In this document: positions 24,919 to 32,977 of the stretch, in pieces
Position numbering within the stretch: the stretch's first letter is position 1
How the letters are laid out: each line of letters begins with the position of its first letter
Assembly (NCBI RefSeq): GCF_039614845.1
Contig: NZ_JBDIML010000002.1
Coordinates: 620,001 to 684,000, forward strand
Length of the DNA stretch: 64,000 bases
Reading direction: 5' to 3'
Source of the DNA: Ornithinibacillus xuwenensis
GTDB lineage: Bacteria; Bacillota; Bacilli; Bacillales; Amphibacillaceae
Position numbers and translations under genes: made by a program
The notes under the pieces: model-generated
The model's input: only the letters and a program-made list of their open reading frames with translations
Told to the model about the DNA's origin: nothing
Databases searched by the model: none

Positions 24919-27117
24919 ATGGCTAAGTATGATTTTACACAATCTGACAGCATTAGACTGTTTTTTCAAAACAGTGAAACCGTCAACAAAGTTAGTCAAG
25001 ATGCTCCAGATATGGACAGGCTTCTGAGTTACTATGCCTCTTTAGGGAACAATCACCCGGATATTATGCTGGTGTTCTCTCCTGAAGGAGAGCTGTTATC
25101 GACGAATCAAAAGCCAGTTGATGGATTCTTAGATTCACAATTTGACAACATAGTAGACTTTAAGAGAATCCTATTAAAGAAATCATTTGAACAATTAAAC
25201 ACCGCATTTCAGAATGCTTTGGCTGGAAGTACAGAGCGTATTGAGGTCCAAGTAAAATGGAAAAAGCGTTATTATGAAAATACCTTAATACCACTACAAA
25301 GCACAAATGATCAAGTAGAGGGTATCATCCTAATTGCGAAAGAAGTAACCGTACATAAGCAACTAGATATAAAGACAAAACATGAGAATAAGAGCTATAA
25401 ACTAATTTTCGATCATTTACATATGGGAATTTGGGTTATTGAGTATAGAAATGGCAAATTAGTATACGCATCTAAAGGCTTAGAAGATTTGCTTCAATTC
25501 CCAATTGAGGATATTTATATTGATAAGCTAAATATTGATAACGTAATTGAAACGGTTGTTCACCCAGATGATCGAGAACAGATTAGTGAACATGCTACAG
25601 AGATTTTAAAAAATGGTGATCCAATACACATTCGCTTTCGAATAATATGTCCAGATGGTTCGATTAAATGGGTTCGTTGTCATACAGCCCCGTATCATGA
25701 TGATGGGAAGATCACACATATATTTGGAATGCTGACGGATATTACAGATGAAGTGAAATTGCAGGAAAAACTTAGATATACAGCTAACCATGACTTACTG
25801 ACAACCCTTCCGAATAAACGAAGCCTAGATGCTAAACTAGATTCCTTATTAGAAGAAGAAAAACCGTTTGCCTTATTGTTTTTTAACTTAGATCGTTTTT
25901 CCGTTATAAATGGCTCTTTAGGGTATCAGGTTGGAGACGAAGTTTTAAAAACGATTGCAACAAGATTACTTTTAATTTTACCTGAAAATAGCTTCATCGC
26001 TAGGTTAAAAAGTAACGATTTTGTTATTGTTCTGGAAGATTATCGGAAGAAAGAAAGCTTAATTTCCAAGACGGAAAATCTAATTCATGATATAAAACAG
26101 CCTTTAACAATTAATGGCTATGAAATAAATCTTACAACTAGTATTGGTATCAGCTTGTATCCAGAGGATGGTTCTACAAGTGATGACTTAATGGATAAAG
26201 CACATTCGGCTCTGGGTTATGCGAAGAAAAGCGGGAAAAACACGTTCCAATTATATTCTTTTTCAAAGGATACAGCTTTCCAGCGAAAACTTGCGATTGA
26301 AAATGATATGATCGAGGCGCTTGAAAAAGAAGAATTTGAGCTTTATTATCAACCTTTAGTAGAAACACAGAGTGGAACGATCTTAGGTGCAGAAGCATTA
26401 ATTCGTTGGAATCATAAGGATTGGGGATTAATTTCTCCTGGTGAATTTATTCCTATTGCGGAAGAAAACCATCTCATTACCGAAATAAGTGATTGGGTTA
26501 TTAAAAAAGCATGCTCTCAATTAAAGGAATGGAAGGATAAAGGCTTACAGCCCATTCCAATATCGGTTAATTTATCACCAATTCGTTTAATGAAAAAAGG
26601 CTTAACGGATTATGTGAAACGACAGCTAGAAACATTTCAAGTACCAGCAGAGTTCTTGGGGGTTGAAATTACAGAATCGTCACTTTTAAAAAGTGAACAA
26701 GGCGTTGTTGCCACACTCGCTGAGTTGAAAGAGCTAGGAGTTCGCATCGCAATAGATGATTTTGGAACAGGATTTTCTTCATTAAATTACTTACGGGAAT
26801 ATCAGGCAGATACGTTAAAAATTGACCAAGTATTTATTCAAAGTAGAGATGGTCAGGTTGAAAAGGATAATGTAATTGTTGGTTCCGTGATGCAGATGGC
26901 TAAGGGCCTAAATATGAGAATTGTTGCCGAAGGTGTGGAGGAATATGGTCAATATCGATTCTTACGAAATCGAGAATGTGATCTTATTCAAGGATACTTA
27001 TTCTCAAGACCTGTACCAGTCACTGATTTTGAGGGACTTCTAGTAAAAGGTAAATTAGAGCCAGATCCAGTGAAAATAGAAAAAGACAGACAAAGAAGAA
27101 AAAATAAAACAACATAA
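24919..27117 (+). CDS. PAS-PAS-GGDEF(degenerate)-EAL c-di-GMP phosphodiesterase
   Basis: 732 aa, no membrane segment. PAS-like domains at about 45-150 and 160-285. A GGDEF domain at about 290-445 has KSNDF (364-368) in place of GGDEF, so cyclase activity is very unlikely. The EAL domain at about 460-705 has all expected elements: AEALIRW (EAL 492-494), NLSPIRL, EITES, DDFGTGFSSL (Asp613-Asp614), KID and QGYLFSRP. It probably degrades c-di-GMP under PAS control, with the GGDEF part as a GTP sensor. AAAAGGAGAG precedes the ATG. Confidence 0.88.
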   Translation: MAKYDFTQSDSIRLFFQNSETVNKVSQDAPDMDRLLSYYASLGNNHPDIMLVFSPEGELLSTNQKPVDGFLDSQFDNIVDFKRILLKKSFEQLNTAFQNALAGSTERIEVQVKWKKRYYENTLIPLQSTNDQVEGIILIAKEVTVHKQLDIKTKHENKSYKLIFDHLHMGIWVIEYRNGKLVYASKGLEDLLQFPIEDIYIDKLNIDNVIETVVHPDDREQISEHATEILKNGDPIHIRFRIICPDGSIKWVRCHTAPYHDDGKITHIFGMLTDITDEVKLQEKLRYTANHDLLTTLPNKRSLDAKLDSLLEEEKPFALLFFNLDRFSVINGSLGYQVGDEVLKTIATRLLLILPENSFIARLKSNDFVIVLEDYRKKESLISKTENLIHDIKQPLTINGYEINLTTSIGISLYPEDGSTSDDLMDKAHSALGYAKKSGKNTFQLYSFSKDTAFQRKLAIENDMIEALEKEEFELYYQPLVETQSGTILGAEALIRWNHKDWGLISPGEFIPIAEENHLITEISDWVIKKACSQLKEWKDKGLQPIPISVNLSPIRLMKKGLTDYVKRQLETFQVPAEFLGVEITESSLLKSEQGVVATLAELKELGVRIAIDDFGTGFSSLNYLREYQADTLKIDQVFIQSRDGQVEKDNVIVGSVMQMAKGLNMRIVAEGVEEYGQYRFLRNRECDLIQGYLFSRPVPVTDFEGLLVKGKLEPDPVKIEKDRQRRKNKTT

Positions 27118-27118
27118 C

Positions 27119-27157
27119 AAGAACGATTTGTACCTGGTACGAATCGTTCTTTATTAT
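27119..27157. terminator. Terminator between convergent EAL and ThrE genes
   Basis: AAGAACGATT...AATCGTTCTT, with inner GTAC/GTAC pairing, followed by TATT. Confidence 0.75.
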
Positions 27158-27163
27158 ATTTCC

Positions 27164-27907
27164 TTATACAAAAGCTAATACAACAGCAATCCCTGCACCA
27201 ATAGCGAATGCGGTTAATAAAGCTTCTACGCCCTTTGATAGCCCAGCAACCAGATGTCCAGCCATTAAATCACGTACGGCATTGGTAATATGAAGACCAG
27301 GAACTAATGGCATGACGGCCCCGATAATGATCTTATCAAGCTCCATTCCAATACCAGTTTGAATAAATAATACAGCTAGTATTCCAACGATAAAGGATGC
27401 CACGAATTCGGAGATAAAGCGGATTTCTACTAGTTTATCAAACATCAAGAAGCCAAGAAATCCAACTCCTCCAGCAAGTAGTGAAGGTATAAAATCTACC
27501 CATAGCCCACCAAACATTATGGTGAAGCATCCGCTTGCAAGTGCTGCTACAGTTACGAGAAGCTTACTGGAATATAGAAACTTTTTATCATGAAGCTCTC
27601 GTAATACAACAAGTGCTTCATCTATATTCATGCTTCCTGCAGCAATATTTCTCGAAATACTATTAACCCTTGCGATTTTATATAAATCTGTCGTCCGTTT
27701 TTCAATTCGCATCATATGGGCTGCCTCAGCTTGATCAATAGAAAAATTAATTCCCGTAGGTGTTGCATAGCTTTGCGGGTTGTGAACACCAAATGCTCTT
27801 GCAATCCGATTCATTGTGTCCTCAACACGATACGTTTCAGCACTACTTTCAAGCATAATTTTTCCCGCTAACATACAAATCTTCGTAATACGATCAAAGT
27901 TTTCCAA
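27164..27907 (-). CDS. ThrE-type threonine/serine exporter, large subunit (YjjP-like)
   Basis: 247 aa. The N-terminal half is soluble (ITKICMLAGKIMLESSAETYRVEDTMNRIA and the TPTGINFSI strand, typical for DUF1212), the C-terminal half has about five membrane helices with AVMPLVPGLHITNAVRDLM. It forms a transporter with the YjjB-like half at 24220-24672. TTG start behind GGAAGG. The two halves are normally adjacent. Confidence 0.82.
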   Translation of the reverse strand: MENFDRITKICMLAGKIMLESSAETYRVEDTMNRIARAFGVHNPQSYATPTGINFSIDQAEAAHMMRIEKRTTDLYKIARVNSISRNIAAGSMNIDEALVVLRELHDKKFLYSSKLLVTVAALASGCFTIMFGGLWVDFIPSLLAGGVGFLGFLMFDKLVEIRFISEFVASFIVGILAVLFIQTGIGMELDKIIIGAVMPLVPGLHITNAVRDLMAGHLVAGLSKGVEALLTAFAIGAGIAVVLAFV

Positions 27908-28008
27908 TTTCTATACAACCTTCCGAACGCTAATTGTCTTTTCCTATTATAGTAGTGATGGACTAAAGATGGAAGCAATATGTGAATTAGAATGGTTGAT
28001 GCATTTAA

Positions 28009-28036
28009 TAAAAAAGCCTCAAGCATTAGCTTGAGG
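28009..28036 (-). terminator. Terminator of the c-subunit-like gene
   Basis: On the minus strand CCTCAAGC/GCTTGAGG around TAAT, then a run of Ts. Confidence 0.85.
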
Positions 28037-28039
28037 GGG

Positions 28040-28444
28040 TTATGGCATCATCATTATTAGTGAAACTAGTGATACGATTGGAATTGCGTTAGCCATCGCT
28101 AACCCAATTGCTGAGAAAGTAGTGGCAGCTTGCTTTGCTTCTTCAGGTACTCCGACTGAACGTTGAAGAAAAATAAAGAATGCTGCAAATAACATCGAGA
28201 AAATGACAATGATACCTGGGATGATTAATTCATCAATCGAGGATACCGGGGAAAGATCCAGCATTCCAAACACGATTAATATGATAGGGATAGCCTCTGC
28301 AATTGCGACACCAATAAAGAAGTTAGTTTGGATTTTTCCAATGTTCTCTTGGTTTTCTTTAATTTTTTCAATGTTTATTTTAAATAAAAATAAGATGGGG
28401 ATAACTGCTAAAACTGCTGCTAGCGCAAATAAGTATGCATTCAT
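28040..28444 (-). CDS. Duplicated ATP-synthase c-subunit-like membrane protein
   Basis: 134 aa, four helices forming two hairpins. Helix 2 (41-62, with IGVAIAEAIPII) carries Glu50 in the AEAxPI context of F-type c subunits. Helix 4 (110-131, with GLAMANAIPIV) has Asn119 at the equivalent place. One carboxylate per two hairpins recalls V-type proteolipids. It is a lone gene, far from any atp operon. The role is unknown: an accessory rotor subunit, or a paralogue with a new function. Confidence 0.65.
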   Translation of the reverse strand: MNAYLFALAAVLAVIPILFLFKINIEKIKENQENIGKIQTNFFIGVAIAEAIPIILIVFGMLDLSPVSSIDELIIPGIIVIFSMLFAAFFIFLQRSVGVPEEAKQAATTFSAIGLAMANAIPIVSLVSLIMMMP

Positions 28445-28532
28445 CTCGTTTCAACCTCGTTTCTGAATATTTAAAATTGCACCAATGGTATCATAGCATA
28501 AGATTGGGATAAATATCCAATACAATATTAAT

Positions 28533-28562
28533 TTGCAACTTCTTACCTAGTTTCGATATAAT
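28533..28562 (+). promoter_or_regulatory. Sigma-A promoter of tagO
   Basis: TTGCAA (28533-28538), 18-nt spacer, TATAAT (28557-28562), 37 nt before the start. Confidence 0.55.
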
Positions 28563-28599
28563 TCTTGTAGTGATAAATGAATATTTTAGGGAGAATGCT

Positions 28600-29688
28600 A
28601 TGTTTAACTATTTAGATTTAGGAGTTGCTTTTCTCATAGCTTTAATTTCCTCTTTAGTGTTGACATACCCAGTTAAAAAGTTGGCATTTAAAATAGGAGC
28701 GGTAGATTTACCGAATGATAGAAAAATACATAAGAAGATTACACCGAGGTTAGGTGGCCTATCGATATTTTTAGGTGCTTTTATTGGTGCAATTTACTTA
28801 CAACCACAGCATGAGCATTTAGTAGAGATTGTAGTAGGAGCTATTGTAATTATTATTACAGGAGCACTAGATGATAGATTTACTCTCAGACCGATTGCTA
28901 AGCTAACAGGACAGCTTATTGCTACTTCTTTTCTTATTTCTGGTGGTCTTATTATTGAGAAAATCACATTACCACTTATTGGACAAGTAGAGTTAGGATT
29001 TTTCAGCGTACTTGTCACAGTCATTTGGGTTGTTGGAATTACAAATGCCATTAATTTAATAGATGGATTAGATGGACTAGCGACAGGTGTTACAACTATC
29101 GCATTAATAAGTTTATTTATTATGGCAATATTAGATGTTCAAGTATTAGTTGCTTATTTCTGTTTAGTCCTGATAGGATCGAATCTAGGATTTTTATATC
29201 ATAACTTTTACCCAGCAAAGATTTATATGGGGGACACTGGTTCAAACTTTCTTGGCTATATGATTGCAGTTATATCCATACTAGGCTTGTTTAAAAACAT
29301 TGCACTACTGAGCTTTGTTATCCCGATTATCGTGTTAGCAGTACCAATATTTGATACGTTATTTGCTATTTTAAGAAGATCGATTAACAAACAAAATATT
29401 ATGATGGCTGATAACAAGCATATTCATTATCAACTATTATCGGCAGGATATAGCCATCGAAAAACGGTATTAATTTTATATGGTATCAGCGGTATATTTG
29501 GGGCACTTGCAGTAATCTTCTCCAATGCATCTATAACCGCCAATTTATTTGTCGTCATTATCTTAATATTCCTATTGCATATCCTCGCAGAAATCGCAGG
29601 ACTAGTTCTCGGAGGAAAGCGCCCAGTATTAAGCTTCTTTCGCAGGTTGTTTGGTCGCGGAAGAAAAGAAAGAGAAAGCAATAGCTAG
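28600..29688 (+). CDS. tagO: Undecaprenyl-phosphate GlcNAc-1-phosphate transferase TagO
   Basis: Membrane enzyme starting wall teichoic acid and related polymers by moving GlcNAc-1-P to undecaprenyl phosphate. 362 aa, about 10-11 helices. WecA/MraY motifs: AVDLPNDRKIHKK, GALDDRF (Asp pair), NAINLIDGLDGLATG, YMGDTGSNFLGY and the HIHY loop. The ATG at 28600 behind AGGGAG is preferred over an in-frame upstream ATG at 28570. A paralogue lies at 43114-44166. Confidence 0.88.
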   Translation: MFNYLDLGVAFLIALISSLVLTYPVKKLAFKIGAVDLPNDRKIHKKITPRLGGLSIFLGAFIGAIYLQPQHEHLVEIVVGAIVIIITGALDDRFTLRPIAKLTGQLIATSFLISGGLIIEKITLPLIGQVELGFFSVLVTVIWVVGITNAINLIDGLDGLATGVTTIALISLFIMAILDVQVLVAYFCLVLIGSNLGFLYHNFYPAKIYMGDTGSNFLGYMIAVISILGLFKNIALLSFVIPIIVLAVPIFDTLFAILRRSINKQNIMMADNKHIHYQLLSAGYSHRKTVLILYGISGIFGALAVIFSNASITANLFVVIILIFLLHILAEIAGLVLGGKRPVLSFFRRLFGRGRKERESNS

Positions 29689-29697
29689 TAATTCAGA

Positions 29698-29727
29698 AGA
29701 AAGACACTGAAGGTCTTTCTTTTTTTG
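29698..29727 (+). terminator. Terminator after tagO
   Basis: AGAAAGAC/GTCTTTCT stem, 7-nt loop, seven Ts. Confidence 0.85.
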
Positions 29728-30217
29728 TTATAGGAGAATAAACGGTATTTTTGGGGTATACATATACTTTATGTATAAACTACGACGACCTGTATTTATG
29801 ATTTTACAGTTATACAGAATTTTATGTAGTAACTTCCAGTATTGCATGCTACCATGTTAGAGGTTGTTGAAAAAGCAATTAATGATTACGTAGATAAAAC
29901 TGTAAATACATCTATACAGTTTTACAGATATACAGGTAAAAATTTTATCAGTAATTCCAAAAAACAGGTGTTCTATTATAGAACACCCTATTTTTACTAA
30001 ATATTGGCAGTTTCTAAATGACTTATCTTCATTGATATCGTATCAAAAATATTTTGTGCAATTCTATTAATAACTGGAACGACCACGGAAAATTATTGTT
30101 TTAAAATCCAATTGCGCTTTCTGGTAAATATAAAATAACATTTATTGATAAAGGTAAATTTTATATACAAAGTCTTTACGGATTGTTTTATCTGAGGAGT
30201 TGTTATTGGTTTCAGTC
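29728..30217. other. AT-rich intergenic region at the left edge of the accessory island
   Basis: No supported gene. Short direct repeats of tacag type occur at 29800-29935, and a strong hairpin at 29967-29995. Minus-strand fragments around 30010-30090 could be gene remnants but are too short to identify. Confidence 0.4.
29967..29995. terminator. Strong bidirectional hairpin
   Basis: GGTGTTCTA/TAGAACACC, perfect 9-bp stem with a 3-nt loop, T-rich on both exits. It could end the minus-strand sigma-factor operon. Confidence 0.55.
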
Positions 30218-30472
30218 TTAATTGTTATCTTCTCCATCAACTTTCTTATGCACTATATCGATTGAATTGTTTATTAAAGCATTGGACTCTTGTTCTAACA
30301 ATTGAAAAAATGAAGGAAGTTCTTTGGACGATTTTCTTAGATAAACTAGTATCATTAACAAAAGTTCTTGGAGCAAATCCTCCCTATTCTGAATACTTGT
30401 CTGAGATAACGCTTTATTGATTAATGGAGTTAGTAACTTAATTATTTTTAATTCGTTTGTATCACTATTCAA
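30218..30472 (-). CDS. RsoA-like co-sigma subunit (small sigma region-2-like protein)
   Basis: 84 aa, TTG start overlapping the end of the YvrJ gene. The stretch LLTPLINKALSQTS followed by NREDLLQELLLMILVYLRK resembles the N-terminal helix pattern (LxPLIxK...REDLxQEL) of sigma region 2 and of RsoA, the small partner that supplies region 2 to SigO in B. subtilis (RsoA is about 79 aa). With the SigO-like gene two genes upstream, this suggests a two-part sigma factor. Function inferred from pattern and context. Confidence 0.5.
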   Translation of the reverse strand: MNSDTNELKIIKLLTPLINKALSQTSIQNREDLLQELLLMILVYLRKSSKELPSFFQLLEQESNALINNSIDIVHKKVDGEDNN

Positions 30473-30473
30473 T

Positions 30474-30635
30474 TTACTCCTCCTTTTTTGGTGAATTAAT
30501 TACTTTAATTAAATTTTGGATTGCGTTCTCTAGGCTATCTAATTTCTTTTCAAAGCGGTGAAGTAGATAGATGGATATAACAATCGGAAATCCCATGTTA
30601 CTTATTAGATTAATAAAATGTTGTTCTTCAAACAT
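30474..30635 (-). CDS. YvrJ-family small membrane protein
   Basis: 53 aa: MFEEQHFINLISNMGFPIVI, then SIYLLHRFEKKLDSLENAI. This is the typical YvrJ layout: one N-terminal hydrophobic helix containing NxGFPI, then the LLxRxExKLD motif. The ATG overlaps the end of the sigma-factor gene by 8 nt. In B. subtilis yvrJ lies next to sigO-rsoA and is one of their targets. Confidence 0.8.
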   Translation of the reverse strand: MFEEQHFINLISNMGFPIVISIYLLHRFEKKLDSLENAIQNLIKVINSPKKEE

Positions 30636-31143
30636 GAGCCAGTCTCCTCACTTTTTTTAATGCATTTTTCTTACTCTTTGAGATCGCTTGCTGTGTAACA
30701 TTAAGAATTTTACTTATTTCTGTATCAGTCATGTTTTTGATAAAAGCTAAATATAAAATTCTTTTCTGGTTGTCTGTTAGCGATTTAATAGCATCATATA
30801 AGTGTTTGTCCTGTATATAATCCTCTAAACTGGTATATAGAATATCATCTTCCAATGATTGTGTTTCTTCACTTGATTCTTTATCCGTTGTGCTGTCTAG
30901 AATCAACAAAAACCTATTATTCAGGGAGCGCACCTTTTTATCATAGCCTTGAGCTGTAAATCTAATTGCTTTTGAAAAATATGAAATTGTTCGTATATTA
31001 TTGTAATATTCTTTAAATTTTTCTTCTAAAGTGTTTCTATTGTAATCTGTTGGTTCATTACAATACTCTTTATAAAGTTGGTAATTATTTGAGTCTGATA
31101 GGAACGATTGCAACAATGGGTTTCTAATATCATTAGTATTCAT
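30628..31143 (-). CDS. SigO-like sigma factor (region-4 protein)
   Basis: 171 aa. The C-terminal 56 residues are a clear sigma region 4: SLTDNQKRILYLAFIKNMTD followed by the helix-turn-helix TEISKILNVTQQAISKSKK. The N-terminal part (FKEYYNNIRTISYFSKAIRF) does not look like a full region 2, matching SigO (YvrI), which relies on RsoA for region 2. The ATG at 31143 with AAAGGGG 8 nt upstream is preferred over an upstream start at 31167. First gene of a sigma-YvrJ-RsoA-like operon. It could instead be a phage-type sigma. Confidence 0.7.
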   Translation of the reverse strand: MNTNDIRNPLLQSFLSDSNNYQLYKEYCNEPTDYNRNTLEEKFKEYYNNIRTISYFSKAIRFTAQGYDKKVRSLNNRFLLILDSTTDKESSEETQSLEDDILYTSLEDYIQDKHLYDAIKSLTDNQKRILYLAFIKNMTDTEISKILNVTQQAISKSKKNALKKVRRLAHV

Positions 31144-31497
31144 CAAATTTACCCCTTTCAAGAACATATGTTCTATTATTGTGTAAAAAAAAGAGAACTT
31201 GGGTTCTCGAATTTAATTTTACTCTATTATTAAAGGAACTTAAATAGTAAAACTCACAACCTAATTTAGTATTTTTTTGATTGAATTTAATAATATAGGA
31301 TGATATTATTAAAAAATATTCTGAATATAACTACTCTTATAGAATCAATCTAATGTTACTATTATTGGTGGTCTTTCCATGAAGGATATTAGATCTCGTT
31401 ATAATTGAGATTATTCTCTATGGATATGATTCATATCAACAAACCACCCTGCCGTTACATGTAGGGTGGTTATGTTGATACTATATATGAGGGTTAA
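31144..31497. other. Intergenic region upstream of the sigma gene
   Basis: No gene seen. A hairpin AACCACCCT/AGGGTGGTT at 31442-31471 lies after the 31498-31950 gene and may end its transcription, although its T run is poor. Confidence 0.4.
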
Positions 31498-31950
31498 TTA
31501 CAGAGGAATCCAACCGGTTTTAGCGTGTACTCGGGTTACTCTGCCTCTTCCTGTTATTAATGCGATTTCTAAATCAAGTGTGTGGAAATCACGATATTCC
31601 AGAAAAGGAAGTTCGATTTCCAGGCGGTCATATTTTGGGTCTCTCAAAAACTGAATTGCAGATCCTAGTCCTATATACCCAGCGTCAATCATTGTTGTAA
31701 GGGCTTTTTTCTCGCTTGTAGTCGATGAAAGTATTAACGAAGCAATAGAAGTAGCAACGCTAAAAGTGGTCGCTTTCCAAAATAGGATAGCTAATACACC
31801 TGTCACTGCACCTAATCGTGTTTGAAGCGCATTGTCCGAAAGTTTCCCGGCAAATCGCTCCCTAGCCTGTAATTGTCCGTATTGCATGTCTAACAGTTGG
31901 TCTAAAGTAACTATATGTTTTCTTTTAAATTCTCTTGTTGTATAAGCCAT
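31498..31950 (-). CDS. Unknown 150-aa protein with a central hydrophobic hairpin
   Basis: Not recognised. N-terminal charged region (REFKRKHIVTLDQLLDMQYG), a hydrophobic Ala/Gly/Ser-rich stretch at about 45-80 (GAVTGVLAILFWKATTFSVA) and a second one near 85-100, then a charged C-terminus with a beta-like pattern ending in HAKTGWIPL. No signal peptide. GGGGATGAT precedes the ATG. It lies upstream of, and on the same strand as, the sigma-factor operon and could be a target or part of the island cargo. Confidence 0.55.
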   Translation of the reverse strand: MAYTTREFKRKHIVTLDQLLDMQYGQLQARERFAGKLSDNALQTRLGAVTGVLAILFWKATTFSVATSIASLILSSTTSEKKALTTMIDAGYIGLGSAIQFLRDPKYDRLEIELPFLEYRDFHTLDLEIALITGRGRVTRVHAKTGWIPL

Positions 31951-32146
31951 GTTAAATCATCCCCTATTATTTTATTTGATGCGCATCTATTAATGTAAAG
32001 GAGAAAAAAAAAAAATAATACAACCAATATGAAAAAAAATTAACTGCTATCCTCCTCCGAAATGATATTTGCTTATTTCACTCGGAATGATGTGATCTTT
32101 CGAGAACATTTTATATAATGTTAATAAATATAAAGGAGACGTTAAT

Positions 32147-32491
32147 ATGGGTAAAATAGGATTGATAAGTCTAATCATCGCTATAACATATTTAATATTG
32201 CGGAAGATATTTGTTGGTGATGAAAGCAACTCAGAAAAAGATAATAAAAGTGTTCCGGAAGAACGTAAATATATAGAATTATGGGGTTCTATTATACTCG
32301 CAGTAATTGCAATCCCTATTGTCATTTTTATTGATGTCAAACTATTTAAGTGTTTTTTAATTATTTTTATGATAGCCATATTCAGCTTTCATTCTTACAT
32401 AGATTGGAAGTATCGAAAGGGTTCTAAATTATATATTGTTTCTATTATCACGATGGTCATAGGAATACTCTTGGCTTATTTCATTTTATAA
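32147..32491 (+). CDS. Small membrane protein, possibly DUF4181-like
   Basis: 114 aa with four hydrophobic helices (about 3-20, 46-62, 67-86 and 94-113). The SYIDWKYRKGSKLYIVSIIT segment resembles the (E/D)WKYxKxSKxYI block of the DUF4181 family common in Bacillaceae accessory regions. AAAGGAGA at good spacing before the ATG. No function known. Confidence 0.6.
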   Translation: MGKIGLISLIIAITYLILRKIFVGDESNSEKDNKSVPEERKYIELWGSIILAVIAIPIVIFIDVKLFKCFLIIFMIAIFSFHSYIDWKYRKGSKLYIVSIITMVIGILLAYFIL

Positions 32492-32557
32492 AATAAGGAA
32501 TGAAAGATGGTTTTACACTTAGACGTGATGAAATCATCTTTTTTGCGGTAAAACGGA

Positions 32558-32977
32558 ATGCAACATAATTCTAAAAATGTTACATTCCAATTAGCTATAA
32601 TACTCGATTTGATAAATTTAAAAGTAAGGGATATTAAAGGTAAGAAAAAAATTACAGTTCGTGAAGGAAAAACTAAAAAGCCAAGGAGCATACAATTAAG
32701 AAACATTTATGATGAAATAAATAACTATATAAAGGAACTAGACAATACAGATTGGCTCTTCCCTAGCCGTAAAGGGAATAAGCCAATGTAGGATACAGGC
32801 TTATAGACAACTTAATAAGGCTGCTAGAATGGTGGATATTATAGATGGTATTGGTACTCATACTATGAGAAAAACATTTGGTTACTGGCATTACAAACAA
32901 TTTAGAGATATTGCTGAATTACAAATGATCTTAAATCACACGCATCCACAAGTTACACTTAAATACATCGGAATTAC
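32558..32977 (+). pseudogene. Broken tyrosine recombinase/phage integrase
   Basis: Only the catalytic C-terminal half remains. Frame 1 (32558-32790) reads LINLKVRDIKGKKKITVREG and DTDWLFPSRKGNKPM-like sequence. A shift near 32790 then continues IQAYRQLNKAARMVDI, HTMRKTFGYWHYKQF (active-site HxxR), LNHTHPQVTLKYIGI (probable catalytic Tyr). The expected arginine-containing GLRxS block near the start is corrupted (AIILDLINL). The 3' end runs straight into the repeat array at about 32974, so the tail is lost. A mobile-element remnant. Confidence 0.85.

Noticed and set aside
29854..30000. 48-codon frame MLEVVEKAINDYVDKTVNTS...
   Set aside because: No ribosome site, and its 3' third is the strong hairpin at 29967-29995; possibly a remnant but not supportable as a gene.
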